A stretch of 64,000 nucleotides of DNA, from the NCBI GenBank assembly GCA_019116885.1, contig DXAU01000017.1:109572-173571 (forward strand), written 5' to 3'. How positions within the stretch are numbered: the first letter of the stretch is position 1; each line of letters begins with the position of its first letter. Source of the stretch: Candidatus Mediterraneibacter pullistercoris (lineage in GTDB: Bacteria > Bacillota > Clostridia > Lachnospirales > Lachnospiraceae). The notes under the pieces are model-generated. The model saw only the letters and a program-made list of their open reading frames with translations, was not told where the DNA came from and made no database searches. Position numbers and translations under genes: made by a program. Shown here in pieces: positions 26,340-34,132 of the stretch.

Positions 26340-26368
26340 TTGACAGCCGGACAACCGGATGTTATGAT
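26340..26368 (+). promoter_or_regulatory. Promoter of the dapA transcript
   Basis: TTGACA and TATGAT are separated by 17 bp, just upstream of the lysine riboswitch. Confidence 0.85.
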
Positions 26369-26385
26369 TTCATTGAATAATGGAA

Positions 26386-26556
26386 CGCAGGATAGAGGTC
26401 GCATTTTTCATGAGTATGATGGCGGATGTATCAGGAACAGAAGAAATCATCAGAAAGGGAAAGATGCCGAAAGAATAAGGTATCCCTGAAGCCTTGTTCT
26501 TGGGCATGTCGTAAACAGCGGCATGACTGTCATCGCAGGATGGGGAGCTATCTGAT
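26386..26556 (+). ncRNA. Lysine riboswitch (L box)
   Basis: The sequence carries the L-box core in order: GATAGAGGTCGC, GGGAAAGATGCCGAA, GGGCATGTCG, CTGTCATCGCAGGATGG and GGGGAGCTATCTG. GATAG pairs with CTATC as P1. It lies between a consensus promoter and an intrinsic terminator upstream of dapA, so high lysine should stop transcription. The rest of the 26123-26660 region is the divergent xdh leader, with no gene. Confidence 0.92.
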
Positions 26557-26576
26557 ATACGACAGAGTATATTTCG

Positions 26577-26606
26577 GAACGGCGCATCTTGCCGTTTCTT
26601 TTATTG
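26577..26606 (+). terminator. Riboswitch expression-platform terminator
   Basis: AACGGC and GCCGTT close a 7-nt loop, followed by TCTTTTATT, about 50 nt before the dapA start. Confidence 0.85.
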
Positions 26607-26660
26607 TATGGCACATCTGATACAGCAGACATACTATATCATTAAAAGGAGGAAATGAAA

Positions 26661-27545
26661 ATGGCAATTTTTAAAGGTGCAGGCGTAGCGCTTGTTACTC
26701 CGATGAAAGGAAATCTTGAAATCGATTACGATAAACTTGATGAACTCATCGAGGAGCAGATCGCCGGCGGTACAGACTCGATCATTATCTGCGGTACCAC
26801 AGGCGAGTCCGCAACTATGACTGAAGCTGAGCACAGCGAAGCGATCCGTTTCACAGTCGAGAGAGTGAATCACAGAATCCCCGTTATAGCAGGAACGGGG
26901 TCCAACAGTACCCGGACAGCAGTCCAGCTCTCCAAAGAGGCAGAGAACGACGGGGCTGACGGACTTCTTCTCGTGACGCCATATTACAACAAGGCAACAC
27001 AGAATGGACTGATCGCACATTACACGCAGATCTGTAATGAAGTCCAGATCCCGGCGATTCTCTACAATGTGCCAAGCCGCACCGGATGTTCTATCCAGCC
27101 GCAGACTCTTGCCACGCTTGTGAAAAATGTTGATAACATTGTCGGCGTGAAAGAGGCTTCCGGAAATATCGGAACAGTTGCAGAGATCATGCATCTGTGT
27201 GATGGTGATATCGATCTGTACTCCGGAAATGACGATCAGGTCGTTCCGCTTCTCTCCCTTGGCGGGATCGGCGTAATCTCCGTACTGTCAAACGTAGCCC
27301 CGGCTTATGTACACGACATGGTCTATAAATACCTGTCTGGCGACACAGCCGGCAGCGCTAAGATGCAGCTTGACGCAATTCCGCTCATCAGCGCCCTTTT
27401 CTGCGAGGTCAACCCAATTCCGGTAAAGGCGGCAATGAACATGATGGGCAAAAATGTAGGTCCTTTAAGAGCGCCGCTGACAGAGATGGAAGATGCTCAC
27501 AAAGAAACGCTGAGAAAGGCAATGACTGAATTTGGTCTTCTGTAA
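26661..27545 (+). CDS. dapA: 4-hydroxy-tetrahydrodipicolinate synthase
   Basis: Condenses pyruvate with aspartate semialdehyde, the first committed step of lysine and diaminopimelate synthesis. The 294-residue TIM barrel has IICGTTGESATMT, the catalytic tyrosine in ILYNVPSRTG and the Schiff-base lysine in IVGVKEASGN. AAAGGAGG lies 2 nt before the ATG at 26655 but 8 nt before the ATG at 26661, so I choose the latter. The lysine riboswitch upstream supports the biosynthetic role. A second DHDPS-family enzyme at 39352 is a different, catabolic type. Confidence 0.97.
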   Translation: MAIFKGAGVALVTPMKGNLEIDYDKLDELIEEQIAGGTDSIIICGTTGESATMTEAEHSEAIRFTVERVNHRIPVIAGTGSNSTRTAVQLSKEAENDGADGLLLVTPYYNKATQNGLIAHYTQICNEVQIPAILYNVPSRTGCSIQPQTLATLVKNVDNIVGVKEASGNIGTVAEIMHLCDGDIDLYSGNDDQVVPLLSLGGIGVISVLSNVAPAYVHDMVYKYLSGDTAGSAKMQLDAIPLISALFCEVNPIPVKAAMNMMGKNVGPLRAPLTEMEDAHKETLRKAMTEFGLL

Positions 27546-27558
27546 ATTGTGAAAAATC

Positions 27559-27613
27559 TGTGAACGGGGACGTAGTAAAACCAGGTTTTACTACGTCCCC
27601 GTTCACAATTTTT
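27559..27613. terminator. Perfect 23-bp palindrome after dapA
   Basis: TGTGAACGGGGACGTAGTAAAAC is exactly complementary to its other arm across a 3-nt loop, followed by ATTTTTT on the plus strand. It works as the dapA terminator. The arm is much longer than a terminator needs. Confidence 0.9.
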
Positions 27614-27618
27614 TATGC

Positions 27619-28491
27619 CTATTTCCGCTTTTTCCCGTAATTGACAAGTCCTACAACTCCCGGACCTGCGTGGGTTCCGATACTCGGGCTCACATCATTG
27701 ATCACAACATTTGTAAATCCCAGTTCTTTTACCATGTCTGCCACAGCTGCTGCCTCGTCATAACAGTCTCCATGGAGAACCGCAACCATCCTGTCCTTTC
27801 CGTATGCATCCAGATCAAGCGAGGCTTCCATCCTTGATACCAGTGTCTTAAGAGATTTCTTGCGCCCTCTCACAGTCCCGTCTGATTTCAGTTCTCCGGC
27901 AGAGGTCACTGTCAGAATCGGTTTGATATTAACAAGGCTTCCAACAACCGCCGTCGTCTTCGACACACGGCCGCCGCGCTGCAGATGATACAGGTCATTT
28001 ACAGTAAATGATACATTTACATGCTCCCGCTCTTCCGTCAGAATGTCACAGACTTCCTCCATGCTCTTTCCCTTTTTCCAGAGTTCCACCGCACGGTACA
28101 CAGACACGCCTTCGCCGAGCGATGCATTAAGTGAATCAAACACCGTGATCTTTCTCTCCGGATATTCCTCGAGAAGTTCGTTTGCCGTCATAATGACATT
28201 GTTGCAGCTTCCGCTCAGAGCACTGGAAAATGCGATATGAAAAATATTCTTTCCGTCTTTTAATATTTTCTCGAACCTTTCCCTGATCACTGCGGGATTA
28301 TTCGCCTGCGATTTCGGCAGCTCGCCTTTTCTCATCGTCTCATAAAATTCATGGGGCGGCATATTCAGCTCGTCTCCATATACCGTATCCCCAAACGAAT
28401 AGTACTGAGGAATAATCGTAAGGCTGTTCTCTTTAATAAATTCTGGCAGTACGTCAGAATTAGAATCTGTTGTGATCACATAATCAGACAT
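27619..28491 (-). CDS. DegV family fatty-acid-binding protein
   Basis: Two-domain EDD-fold protein that holds a fatty acid; in Firmicutes such proteins (FakB) serve the fatty acid kinase FakA. The 290 residues have the DegV start YVITTDSNSDVLPEF, ITVFDSLNASLGEGV near residue 125, RGGRVSKTTAVVGSLVNIKPIL near residue 165, and the C-terminal SIGTHAGPGVVGL. The ATG at 28491 is 6 nt from AGGAGG; the track start at 28497 overlaps that site. It is monocistronic and convergent with dapA. No fakA is nearby. Confidence 0.92.
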   Translation of the reverse strand: MSDYVITTDSNSDVLPEFIKENSLTIIPQYYSFGDTVYGDELNMPPHEFYETMRKGELPKSQANNPAVIRERFEKILKDGKNIFHIAFSSALSGSCNNVIMTANELLEEYPERKITVFDSLNASLGEGVSVYRAVELWKKGKSMEEVCDILTEEREHVNVSFTVNDLYHLQRGGRVSKTTAVVGSLVNIKPILTVTSAGELKSDGTVRGRKKSLKTLVSRMEASLDLDAYGKDRMVAVLHGDCYDEAAAVADMVKELGFTNVVINDVSPSIGTHAGPGVVGLVNYGKKRK

Positions 28492-28645
28492 ATTCATCCT
28501 CCTTTAATTTCTCTTTCTCTAACTGTGGTCTCCATTCCAGATCAAACATCCGAAACTTCCAAACGTACTCAGCCATTTTATCACTATTCTCATATTTTTT
28601 AAAGTATATCTGCAATAACCAGAACAGGTTCAGAATGTTGCTGAT

Positions 28646-29458
28646 TTAATATTCTGTCCGGAAACTGGAAAGAATCTCTATAATCTCTCTTTCTTCGTCG
28701 CCTGTGAATTGTCCGGTCGGCGACTCTGCTATGAATGAGATATACGAACTGTACCAGAAAGCAAATTCTCCAGCATATGCTCCACGCACATCATCCCTTA
28801 TACCTGTCCATGATTCCGGCACTACCGCATATGCTACTGCCCCATCCACATCCTGAAAATCAGAATCTGTCTGCATATCTAACTGCCCTGTAGCCTTTAA
28901 CTTTGCAACCATAAAAGTCCCCAGATCCGAATGATCCGCGGCCTGTACATATCCCGGAATAAATTGGGAATCTCCTGCTTTTGAAACTTCTACACGTGTC
29001 ATTGTATCAGAAGATCCGCCGCCTAACTGCCCCTCCGGAACACCGCCTATATGAGAAAAAGTTATAGTTGCTCCATTGCTGTTTGATAAAGTAACAGTTT
29101 CCCCGGTCTGTGTAACCTCTTCCTTTGTTATCGTCCAGCTATCCGGATAGTCAAATGTAAAATCAGGGTATGTAACAGCATGGACTGTCGAGAACTTTGT
29201 ACGATATGTATTTGACAATTCAATCACCGGACTCTGCTGTTCCGGCTCTTCTGGCTGTTCCGCCTGACTGTCCGGTGATTCATTTTGAGGTTCGTCTTCC
29301 AGCACATTTTCTTCGGATTCTTTTGCAGTATCCGTTTTCTCGTTCTGAACGCCGCTTATTTCTGCGGAGTTATTTTCTGCATTTTTGCCACAGGCTACAG
29401 AAGTAATTCCAATAATAACTATCGCCAGTGTCAATAATATATATTTTCTTTTCATCAT
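28646..29458 (-). CDS. Secreted lipoprotein of unknown function
   Basis: 270 residues. The signal peptide MMKRKYILLTLAIVIIGI is followed by the lipobox TSVAC, so it is lipid-anchored outside the cell. Next comes a Glu/Gln/Pro-rich linker (residues about 25-80) and a C-terminal domain (about 95-270) with TYPDFTFDYPDSWTITKEEV. That opening resembles the PsbP-like or DUF-type beta folds found in many Firmicutes lipoproteins, but I cannot name it. Base composition is more AT-rich than its neighbours. AAGGAG lies 8 nt before the first ATG. It stands just downstream of tRNA-Trp and its terminator. Confidence 0.7.
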   Translation of the reverse strand: MMKRKYILLTLAIVIIGITSVACGKNAENNSAEISGVQNEKTDTAKESEENVLEDEPQNESPDSQAEQPEEPEQQSPVIELSNTYRTKFSTVHAVTYPDFTFDYPDSWTITKEEVTQTGETVTLSNSNGATITFSHIGGVPEGQLGGGSSDTMTRVEVSKAGDSQFIPGYVQAADHSDLGTFMVAKLKATGQLDMQTDSDFQDVDGAVAYAVVPESWTGIRDDVRGAYAGEFAFWYSSYISFIAESPTGQFTGDEEREIIEILSSFRTEY

Positions 29459-29520
29459 ATTTGTTTCTCCTTACAGTCATATTGATTACTCCTATGATTA
29501 CCTTTTGATTTTTAAAAAAT

Positions 29521-29567
29521 AAAAAACGCCGAAATCCCAGTAAAACCAAGGTTTTCCAGCGTTTTTT
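29521..29567 (-). terminator. Terminator of tRNA-Trp (bidirectional)
   Basis: AAAAAACGC/GCGTTTTTT encloses GGAAAACC/GGTTTT and is followed by ATTTTTT on the minus strand, 3 nt beyond the tRNA. Confidence 0.85.
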
Positions 29568-29570
29568 AAG

Positions 29571-29641
29571 CAGGGGATGAGAGAATCGAACTCCCACCAA
29601 AGGTTTTGGAGACCCCTATCATACCATTTGACCAATCCCCT
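29571..29641 (-). tRNA. tRNA-Trp (CCA anticodon)
   Basis: 71-nt cloverleaf: acceptor AGGGGAT/ATCCCCT, D arm GTCA/TGAT with GG in the loop, anticodon arm GGGGT-CTCCAAA-ACCTT (anticodon CCA), 4-nt variable loop and T arm GGGAG-TTCGATT-CTCTC. The discriminator is G, and the 3' CCA is not encoded (CTT follows). The anticodon stem has two G-U pairs. It has its own promoter and terminator. Confidence 0.93.
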
Positions 29642-29675
29642 GTATTGCGGCCTGTTTCTCACAAGCCACTTGTTT

Positions 29676-29704
29676 AGTATACTGTGACGTATCGTATTTG
29701 TCAA
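29676..29704 (-). promoter_or_regulatory. Promoter of tRNA-Trp
   Basis: TTGACA and TATACT are separated by 17 bp on the minus strand and end about 35 bp before the tRNA. Confidence 0.85.
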
Positions 29705-29752
29705 GATTTTTTTGCATTTTAAGCCTTCATTGTATATTCCTCTTCGCGCCTG

Positions 29753-30733
29753 TCACGGTCTGCATTTTCCACAGGGTTCATATCCCGAATCAATCAGATC
29801 ATCCCGGGTGCCTGTAAATTCTTTTTTATTTTTTTCTTTGATATTCTCTGCCCCGGAGCAGTCAGGATCATGAAACTTTTTTGTATTGACATTAAGGATA
29901 TAGGTCTGCTCCTTTGCGTCCACATTTTCTGTCTGCTCCATCCCGTCAGCTTCCACTGACTGGGCGGTATCGCTGTCTGCGCTTTCCCAGTTTTCTCCTG
30001 TTGCATAGTTAATCGTAATCTGCGGCTGCACATTATATACATAGACATTAAAACAGATTCCCTCTCCTCCATCTTCCACTGACTCTGCCTCCATCTGCAC
30101 TCCGGAAGCCACCAGATTCTCTCCCTCGAAGACAGGGGTCACCCGGTACATAACATGATTGTCTGTCTCATGAACATAGTCGGCAATCATGTCCTCGAAC
30201 GGAAGCATCCCCTCCGTATTCATATAACGTGTGCCTGTGATAAGATTCTCCTCATTGTCGTTCTCACCAGTAAGCTGGAACCCGATCAGATGGCAGCGGT
30301 TGTAGACGTATCCGCCGTCAACACTGTCATACTTCTCATTCACCCACCCTGTCGGCTTCACTTCGCTGATGCTCTCCCGCTCCTCGGTGGGCATCGTCTC
30401 TTCTCCCACACAGGCTGCCGCCTCTCCGCATCGCCCAAGTTCATCCAGTTCACTGTATTCTTCATATGCGGCAGTTGTCAATTCATACTCCTCAAATTCA
30501 GGCTGATTGCCGCTGATCTCCACATAGGGCTCCCCGCTGTACTCCGGGACATCCGCGACCGTATCTGCAGTCTGGACAGACGGACTTCTGTCCGTCGTAT
30601 CGATGTATGAACCGGATCTGGCGCTCCCATTCCCGGTGCTGTCATCCCCTGTATTCAAATCTCCGCATGCTGTCAGCAAGACCGCAAAGGCCAGGGACAG
30701 CCATACAGATATGTGCCGCCGTTTTCTGTTCAT
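29753..30733 (-). CDS. Lipoprotein DNA/RNA non-specific endonuclease
   Basis: Surface nuclease of 326 residues. The signal peptide and lipobox are RRHISVWLSLAFAVLLTAC. The track start at 30868 adds 45 residues with no ribosome site; MNRKRRHI at 30733 has GGGGAGG upstream. The beta-beta-alpha-metal nuclease core is at residues about 140-255. Its catalytic stretch YNRCHLIGFQLTGEN carries the histidine (DRGH in EndA/NUC), and NLITGTRYMN carries the metal-binding asparagine. A C-terminal segment YILNVNTKKFHDPDC ... YEPCGKC looks like the cysteine-bearing Ada-type zinc motif often joined to such nucleases. It may degrade extracellular DNA for nutrients. Confidence 0.85.
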   Translation of the reverse strand: MNRKRRHISVWLSLAFAVLLTACGDLNTGDDSTGNGSARSGSYIDTTDRSPSVQTADTVADVPEYSGEPYVEISGNQPEFEEYELTTAAYEEYSELDELGRCGEAAACVGEETMPTEERESISEVKPTGWVNEKYDSVDGGYVYNRCHLIGFQLTGENDNEENLITGTRYMNTEGMLPFEDMIADYVHETDNHVMYRVTPVFEGENLVASGVQMEAESVEDGGEGICFNVYVYNVQPQITINYATGENWESADSDTAQSVEADGMEQTENVDAKEQTYILNVNTKKFHDPDCSGAENIKEKNKKEFTGTRDDLIDSGYEPCGKCRP

Positions 30734-30837
30734 TTCATATTTCCTCCCCGATGTTCTTATTCTGCACAGTCCGAATCTCTCTTGCCTGCTGCTTTTCTTT
30801 TTCTTATATATTATAACATAATCACCAGAAGTGCAAA

Positions 30838-30877
30838 AAGGCGGCCGCTGATGCTCTGTATCCATCACGGCCGCCTT
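30838..30877 (-). terminator. Terminator of the 53-residue small gene
   Basis: AAGGCGGCCG/CGGCCGCCTT (10 bp) is followed by TTTTTGC on the minus strand, 25 nt after the small ORF stop. Confidence 0.85.
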
Positions 30878-30902
30878 ATCCTCTGTCTTTATGATCCGGC
30901 GC

Positions 30903-31064
30903 TTATCCTCTGCGCCTGTCTCGTCCCTGTCTGTCCGGCTGTCTTGCCGGTACTCTTACCGGCACTGGTTCCGGAATCAGCCCGGGAATCAAACCGTTTA
31001 TCACTTCTTTCATTTTCTTTCCGATACCACTGTTTATTAATCTATAATAATATCCTAATGACAT
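30903..31064 (-). CDS. Small basic proline/arginine-rich protein, 53 residues (not in ORF track)
   Basis: The reading frame starts MSLGYYYRLINSGIGKKMKE and ends VRVPARQPDRQGRDRRRG. It is preceded by AGGAGG 9 nt before the ATG, by a promoter at 31123..31151, and followed by a strong terminator, so it forms a complete monocistronic unit. Net charge is about +7. The first half could form an amphipathic helix (residues about 8-26). The middle is a Pro/Val run (IPGLIPEPVPV), and the tail is Arg-rich. There is no signal peptide or obvious membrane segment. I do not recognise a family. RNA binding, membrane-surface binding or an antimicrobial-like role are only guesses from composition. Confidence 0.65.
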   Translation of the reverse strand: MSLGYYYRLINSGIGKKMKEVINGLIPGLIPEPVPVRVPARQPDRQGRDRRRG

Positions 31065-31122
31065 GATCCGTTTCCTCCTGTTAATGAATCAGCAAAACAT
31101 AATCTGTTGATGTTACGCTTGC

Positions 31123-31151
31123 ATTTTAGCAGAAGAATCCATATTTGTCAG
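31123..31151 (-). promoter_or_regulatory. Promoter of the 53-residue small gene
   Basis: CTGACA and TAAAAT are separated by 17 bp on the minus strand, about 58 bp upstream of the ATG. Confidence 0.65.
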
Positions 31152-31250
31152 TGACTTTATCACTTATTTTAGAATTGTTTATACTTCTTTTATATAAATG
31201 AATTTCCATCCTGCTTCTTCACCTTATATGGGAAACTGGTTCTTTCCCAT

Positions 31251-32012
31251 TTACTGGCTGCTTCCCTCTTCTGCGGAATCTGTCTCCTCTCCCGGGTCTT
31301 CGGACTCATCCGTCTGTGCCTGCTCTTCCTCAGTTCCTGTATCCACGCTCTCGATCAGCATGGAATCCAGTTTATCCATATCTTCCTGGTCGATGGCAAA
31401 TTCCCGGCTGCCTTCTTTCGTGACGTGGAGCTTCGCATTTCTTGCCCCGCCGTAGAGCATCCCGGAGTCCACACGTTCTTTGAGCACCTCATAATATATC
31501 TGATAGATTTCGCTCTGCATCTCCTCATCCGAAGGCATTTCTCCGCCATCCATCACACTGTCTGTAACCGTCTGTGCATACTCCTGGGCACGTGTCTGAA
31601 ATGTCTCGTATGTATCAGTAAAAAGCGTGATCGGCTTGACGATGACAGGCACGGTGTACGTACCGTCTTCCTGCTTCTCTGGCTCGCCGATCGTATAGCT
31701 GACTTTTCCTGCAATCTCCCCAAACAGTTCCCTGTATTCAGGCTGTAGTTCCTCCGGCATATCCGAGCTCTCAAAACCTGCCATTGTAGCATCCAGATTA
31801 TCCTCAAATATTTTCTCTGCTTCCTCCCTGGATGTCCCGGTGATCTCCACATATTTATCCGTCTCATTTTTATAAGACGTATCCAGCACCGCCTGAACAT
31901 ACTCCCCGGCGTCAAACCTGTTAATGTACAGATACCCGCCGGTTAAGCCTCCTGCTGCAATAGCGGCAGCAAGTATCAATGTGATAAGGATGATCTTTTT
32001 CTTCTTAGTCAT
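31251..32012 (-). CDS. Membrane-anchored extracellular protein of unknown function
   Basis: 253 residues. A lysine-rich start and one membrane segment (IILITLILAAAIAAGGLTGGYLYI) put the body outside the cell. Residues about 35-215 are a mixed helical/beta domain with FDAGEYVQAVLDTSYKNETDKYV and YTVPVIVKPITLF. The tail (about 225-253) is an acidic, low-complexity Glu/Asp/Ser run. The overall look recalls Clostridia lipoproteins annotated with DUF5105-like domains, but the cysteine of a lipobox is missing (GGLTGGY). It lies 98 nt after the ABC permease gene. The function is unknown. Confidence 0.65.
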   Translation of the reverse strand: MTKKKKIILITLILAAAIAAGGLTGGYLYINRFDAGEYVQAVLDTSYKNETDKYVEITGTSREEAEKIFEDNLDATMAGFESSDMPEELQPEYRELFGEIAGKVSYTIGEPEKQEDGTYTVPVIVKPITLFTDTYETFQTRAQEYAQTVTDSVMDGGEMPSDEEMQSEIYQIYYEVLKERVDSGMLYGGARNAKLHVTKEGSREFAIDQEDMDKLDSMLIESVDTGTEEEQAQTDESEDPGEETDSAEEGSSQ

Positions 32013-32110
32013 CTTACTCCTCCTTTTTCATAAGTTTGCCACAGTATACCACTGTAGAACCAAGAAAAAGGAAGAACCCTGTCGTCTGTCCGCAAAAATG
32101 AGGTTTCAGG

Positions 32111-34132
32111 TCATTCTCCCACGCTGTCTCTGTACTTTGCACAGCCCACGTGGATCACAGAGTTTGTCTCCTCATCCATTACCGAAACATCGATATCCGA
32201 TGAGTGGTCCAGAGGATACAGAAGAGGCTGGACGTCAAGTTCCTCAGGAACCATCAGTTCTTTAATCTCCGCCACTTCCTCCGGCTGATCATAGTACGAC
32301 ATATGCGTGCCGCCGGACACCAGACCGCCGCCGGACACAGGATGTTTTTCCATCACCTGTATAGAATCCACCTCATAATCAGCCAGACTCTTCGCTGTAT
32401 CGATTCCGTATTCTTCAAGAAGACTGCATGTGCGTTCAAAGAACGGATAGACAAACATATCTGTGGAGCTTCCGTCTTCTGAGGACTTTATCCTCGTATA
32501 TCCGCAGGGAAGCTCACCGCCAAGCTGTTCCATCTGAAGTTCCCGGACGTCGTCTCTGTATGCGGCAATAAGCGCTTCTTTCTGATCCCCTGTGATCTGA
32601 AGCGCGATTCCTTTCACACCGTCCTCCCAGGAAAAACGGTCCTCAGACACATTTTCAAGATTTACCGCCGGATAAGCCTTCTGCTTGTATTCGTCTGTAT
32701 CATACACGGAAGCGAACATCCCGGCCTGTTCCCTGTTCAGCGGATATGCGCGGTAATAAGTGCTGCCATCTGCCATATGATAACACACTTTTGCATAAGT
32801 ATATGGGCCGCTGTCTGCCATATCTTCCTGTGCGGCGCCGCTCCGGATAATCTCTTTGAGCCAGCTCAGCGCGGCAGCACGCCCTTCATCCTCTAAACAG
32901 TACTGATCCATCTGCGCCAGTGTTTCATATGCTTCTCTGTTTCCCGCAGTCTCAGTATACGTCCAGTAATCCATTCCAATCCCGTCGACGCTTATCCCGA
33001 CACTCTGAGCATCTTCCGGAAAACGGGAATCATAGGCGGACGCCCCTGCCGGAAAGGCCAGGCCGGCTGCGAGCACCGCCCCGGCAGACAGGGTAAGCTG
33101 CCATTTTCTTCTGAAGAGCTTTCCGCCGGAATCTTTCACCAGATACTCCAGCAGACAGTGTACCAGCAGCACCGCAGCCACTCCGCCGGATGCGCAGAGA
33201 AGTATGCCGGATGCGTTCCCGGACTGAGTCCCAAGAAGATCTGACAGGAAACCAAACACCCATAATCCGGCAAGAAAAGACGCGGATATCTGCACCGTCC
33301 TCTCCCCTGCTGCAATAGCAAATATCCTGCCCGTCCTTTCTGTCTTCCTCTTCCGCTGTGCAAGAGCTGACAGCAGAAAGAGAACAGCAACCCACAGGAC
33401 TGATGCCGCCACAGAAGACGCCGGAGGACGAAAAGAGAGCACGAACGGCTTTTCAAACACGCTCATCCCCGTCAGATCTGCAGTAAGCCGCTCCGGTGAC
33501 AGGACAGTGTACAGCAGCTCAAGGAGAGGACTCTTATAATATGTAACAAAATAACTCCTTGAAAGTGTGAGAAATACATTCCCTGTCAGCACCGGAAAAT
33601 AGACGGTCAGGGCCGCACAGACAACCAGGTCAGATATAAGATTTCCACAGACTGCTGCGCAAAGCATCCCGATATGGTAGAAGATCAGAAAGGAGAGACC
33701 ATAGACAAATATGCTTTTCAGAGTATAGCCTGCCGCATATGGTCCGAACTGCGGATCAAAAGTTATCTGGCAGAGCCCGCACACTGTCATGACAAATGCC
33801 AGCGGCACAAGCACATGAAAAAGCCCGTGCACATATCTGCTCCAGAAGATCTGTCCTCTGCTGACCGGGAGACTGTAATAAAAGTCCTGTTTCCTGCGCT
33901 GGAAGAGATAAAAAAACTCAATAAAAGCCACGATAAGCCCAAGCCCCATGCAGATCCACCTCAGTTCCAGGACTGGACCGCCGATTCCAAAAAAAGTATT
34001 GTCCGTGTCAAAACTTAATCGTGTGACGGCAAGGACTCCATAGAGGATGAACACTCCCCATCCGAGAGCTGACACGAGATGCCCTCTGCCCGCCTCTTTA
34101 CACCAGCTAATGAAGCACTTTGCGGATGTCAT
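32111..34132 (-). CDS. ABC transporter permease with large C-terminal extracellular domain
   Basis: 673 residues. The first 370 or so hold membrane segments and a cytosolic RRKQDFYYSLPVSRGQIFW loop, a hallmark of ABC-2 type permeases. The last 300 (from about residue 380) are soluble and look like the DUF6449-type domain found on YtrC/YtrD-like permeases. The last helix before the domain is around TLSAGAVLAAGLAFPAGASAY. The gene overlaps the ATPase gene by 26 nt, so the two form one transporter. In Bacillus the related ytr system responds to wall antibiotics, but the substrate here is unknown. No GntR regulator gene is adjacent. Confidence 0.8.
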   Translation of the reverse strand: MTSAKCFISWCKEAGRGHLVSALGWGVFILYGVLAVTRLSFDTDNTFFGIGGPVLELRWICMGLGLIVAFIEFFYLFQRRKQDFYYSLPVSRGQIFWSRYVHGLFHVLVPLAFVMTVCGLCQITFDPQFGPYAAGYTLKSIFVYGLSFLIFYHIGMLCAAVCGNLISDLVVCAALTVYFPVLTGNVFLTLSRSYFVTYYKSPLLELLYTVLSPERLTADLTGMSVFEKPFVLSFRPPASSVAASVLWVAVLFLLSALAQRKRKTERTGRIFAIAAGERTVQISASFLAGLWVFGFLSDLLGTQSGNASGILLCASGGVAAVLLVHCLLEYLVKDSGGKLFRRKWQLTLSAGAVLAAGLAFPAGASAYDSRFPEDAQSVGISVDGIGMDYWTYTETAGNREAYETLAQMDQYCLEDEGRAAALSWLKEIIRSGAAQEDMADSGPYTYAKVCYHMADGSTYYRAYPLNREQAGMFASVYDTDEYKQKAYPAVNLENVSEDRFSWEDGVKGIALQITGDQKEALIAAYRDDVRELQMEQLGGELPCGYTRIKSSEDGSSTDMFVYPFFERTCSLLEEYGIDTAKSLADYEVDSIQVMEKHPVSGGGLVSGGTHMSYYDQPEEVAEIKELMVPEELDVQPLLYPLDHSSDIDVSVMDEETNSVIHVGCAKYRDSVGE

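Noticed and set aside
26426-26620. 64-codon ORF before dapA
   Set aside because: It lies inside the lysine riboswitch and its terminator; the RNA explains the sequence better.
31198-31455. 85-codon plus ORF
   Set aside because: Serine-rich shadow of the acidic tail of the membrane-anchored protein on the minus strand.
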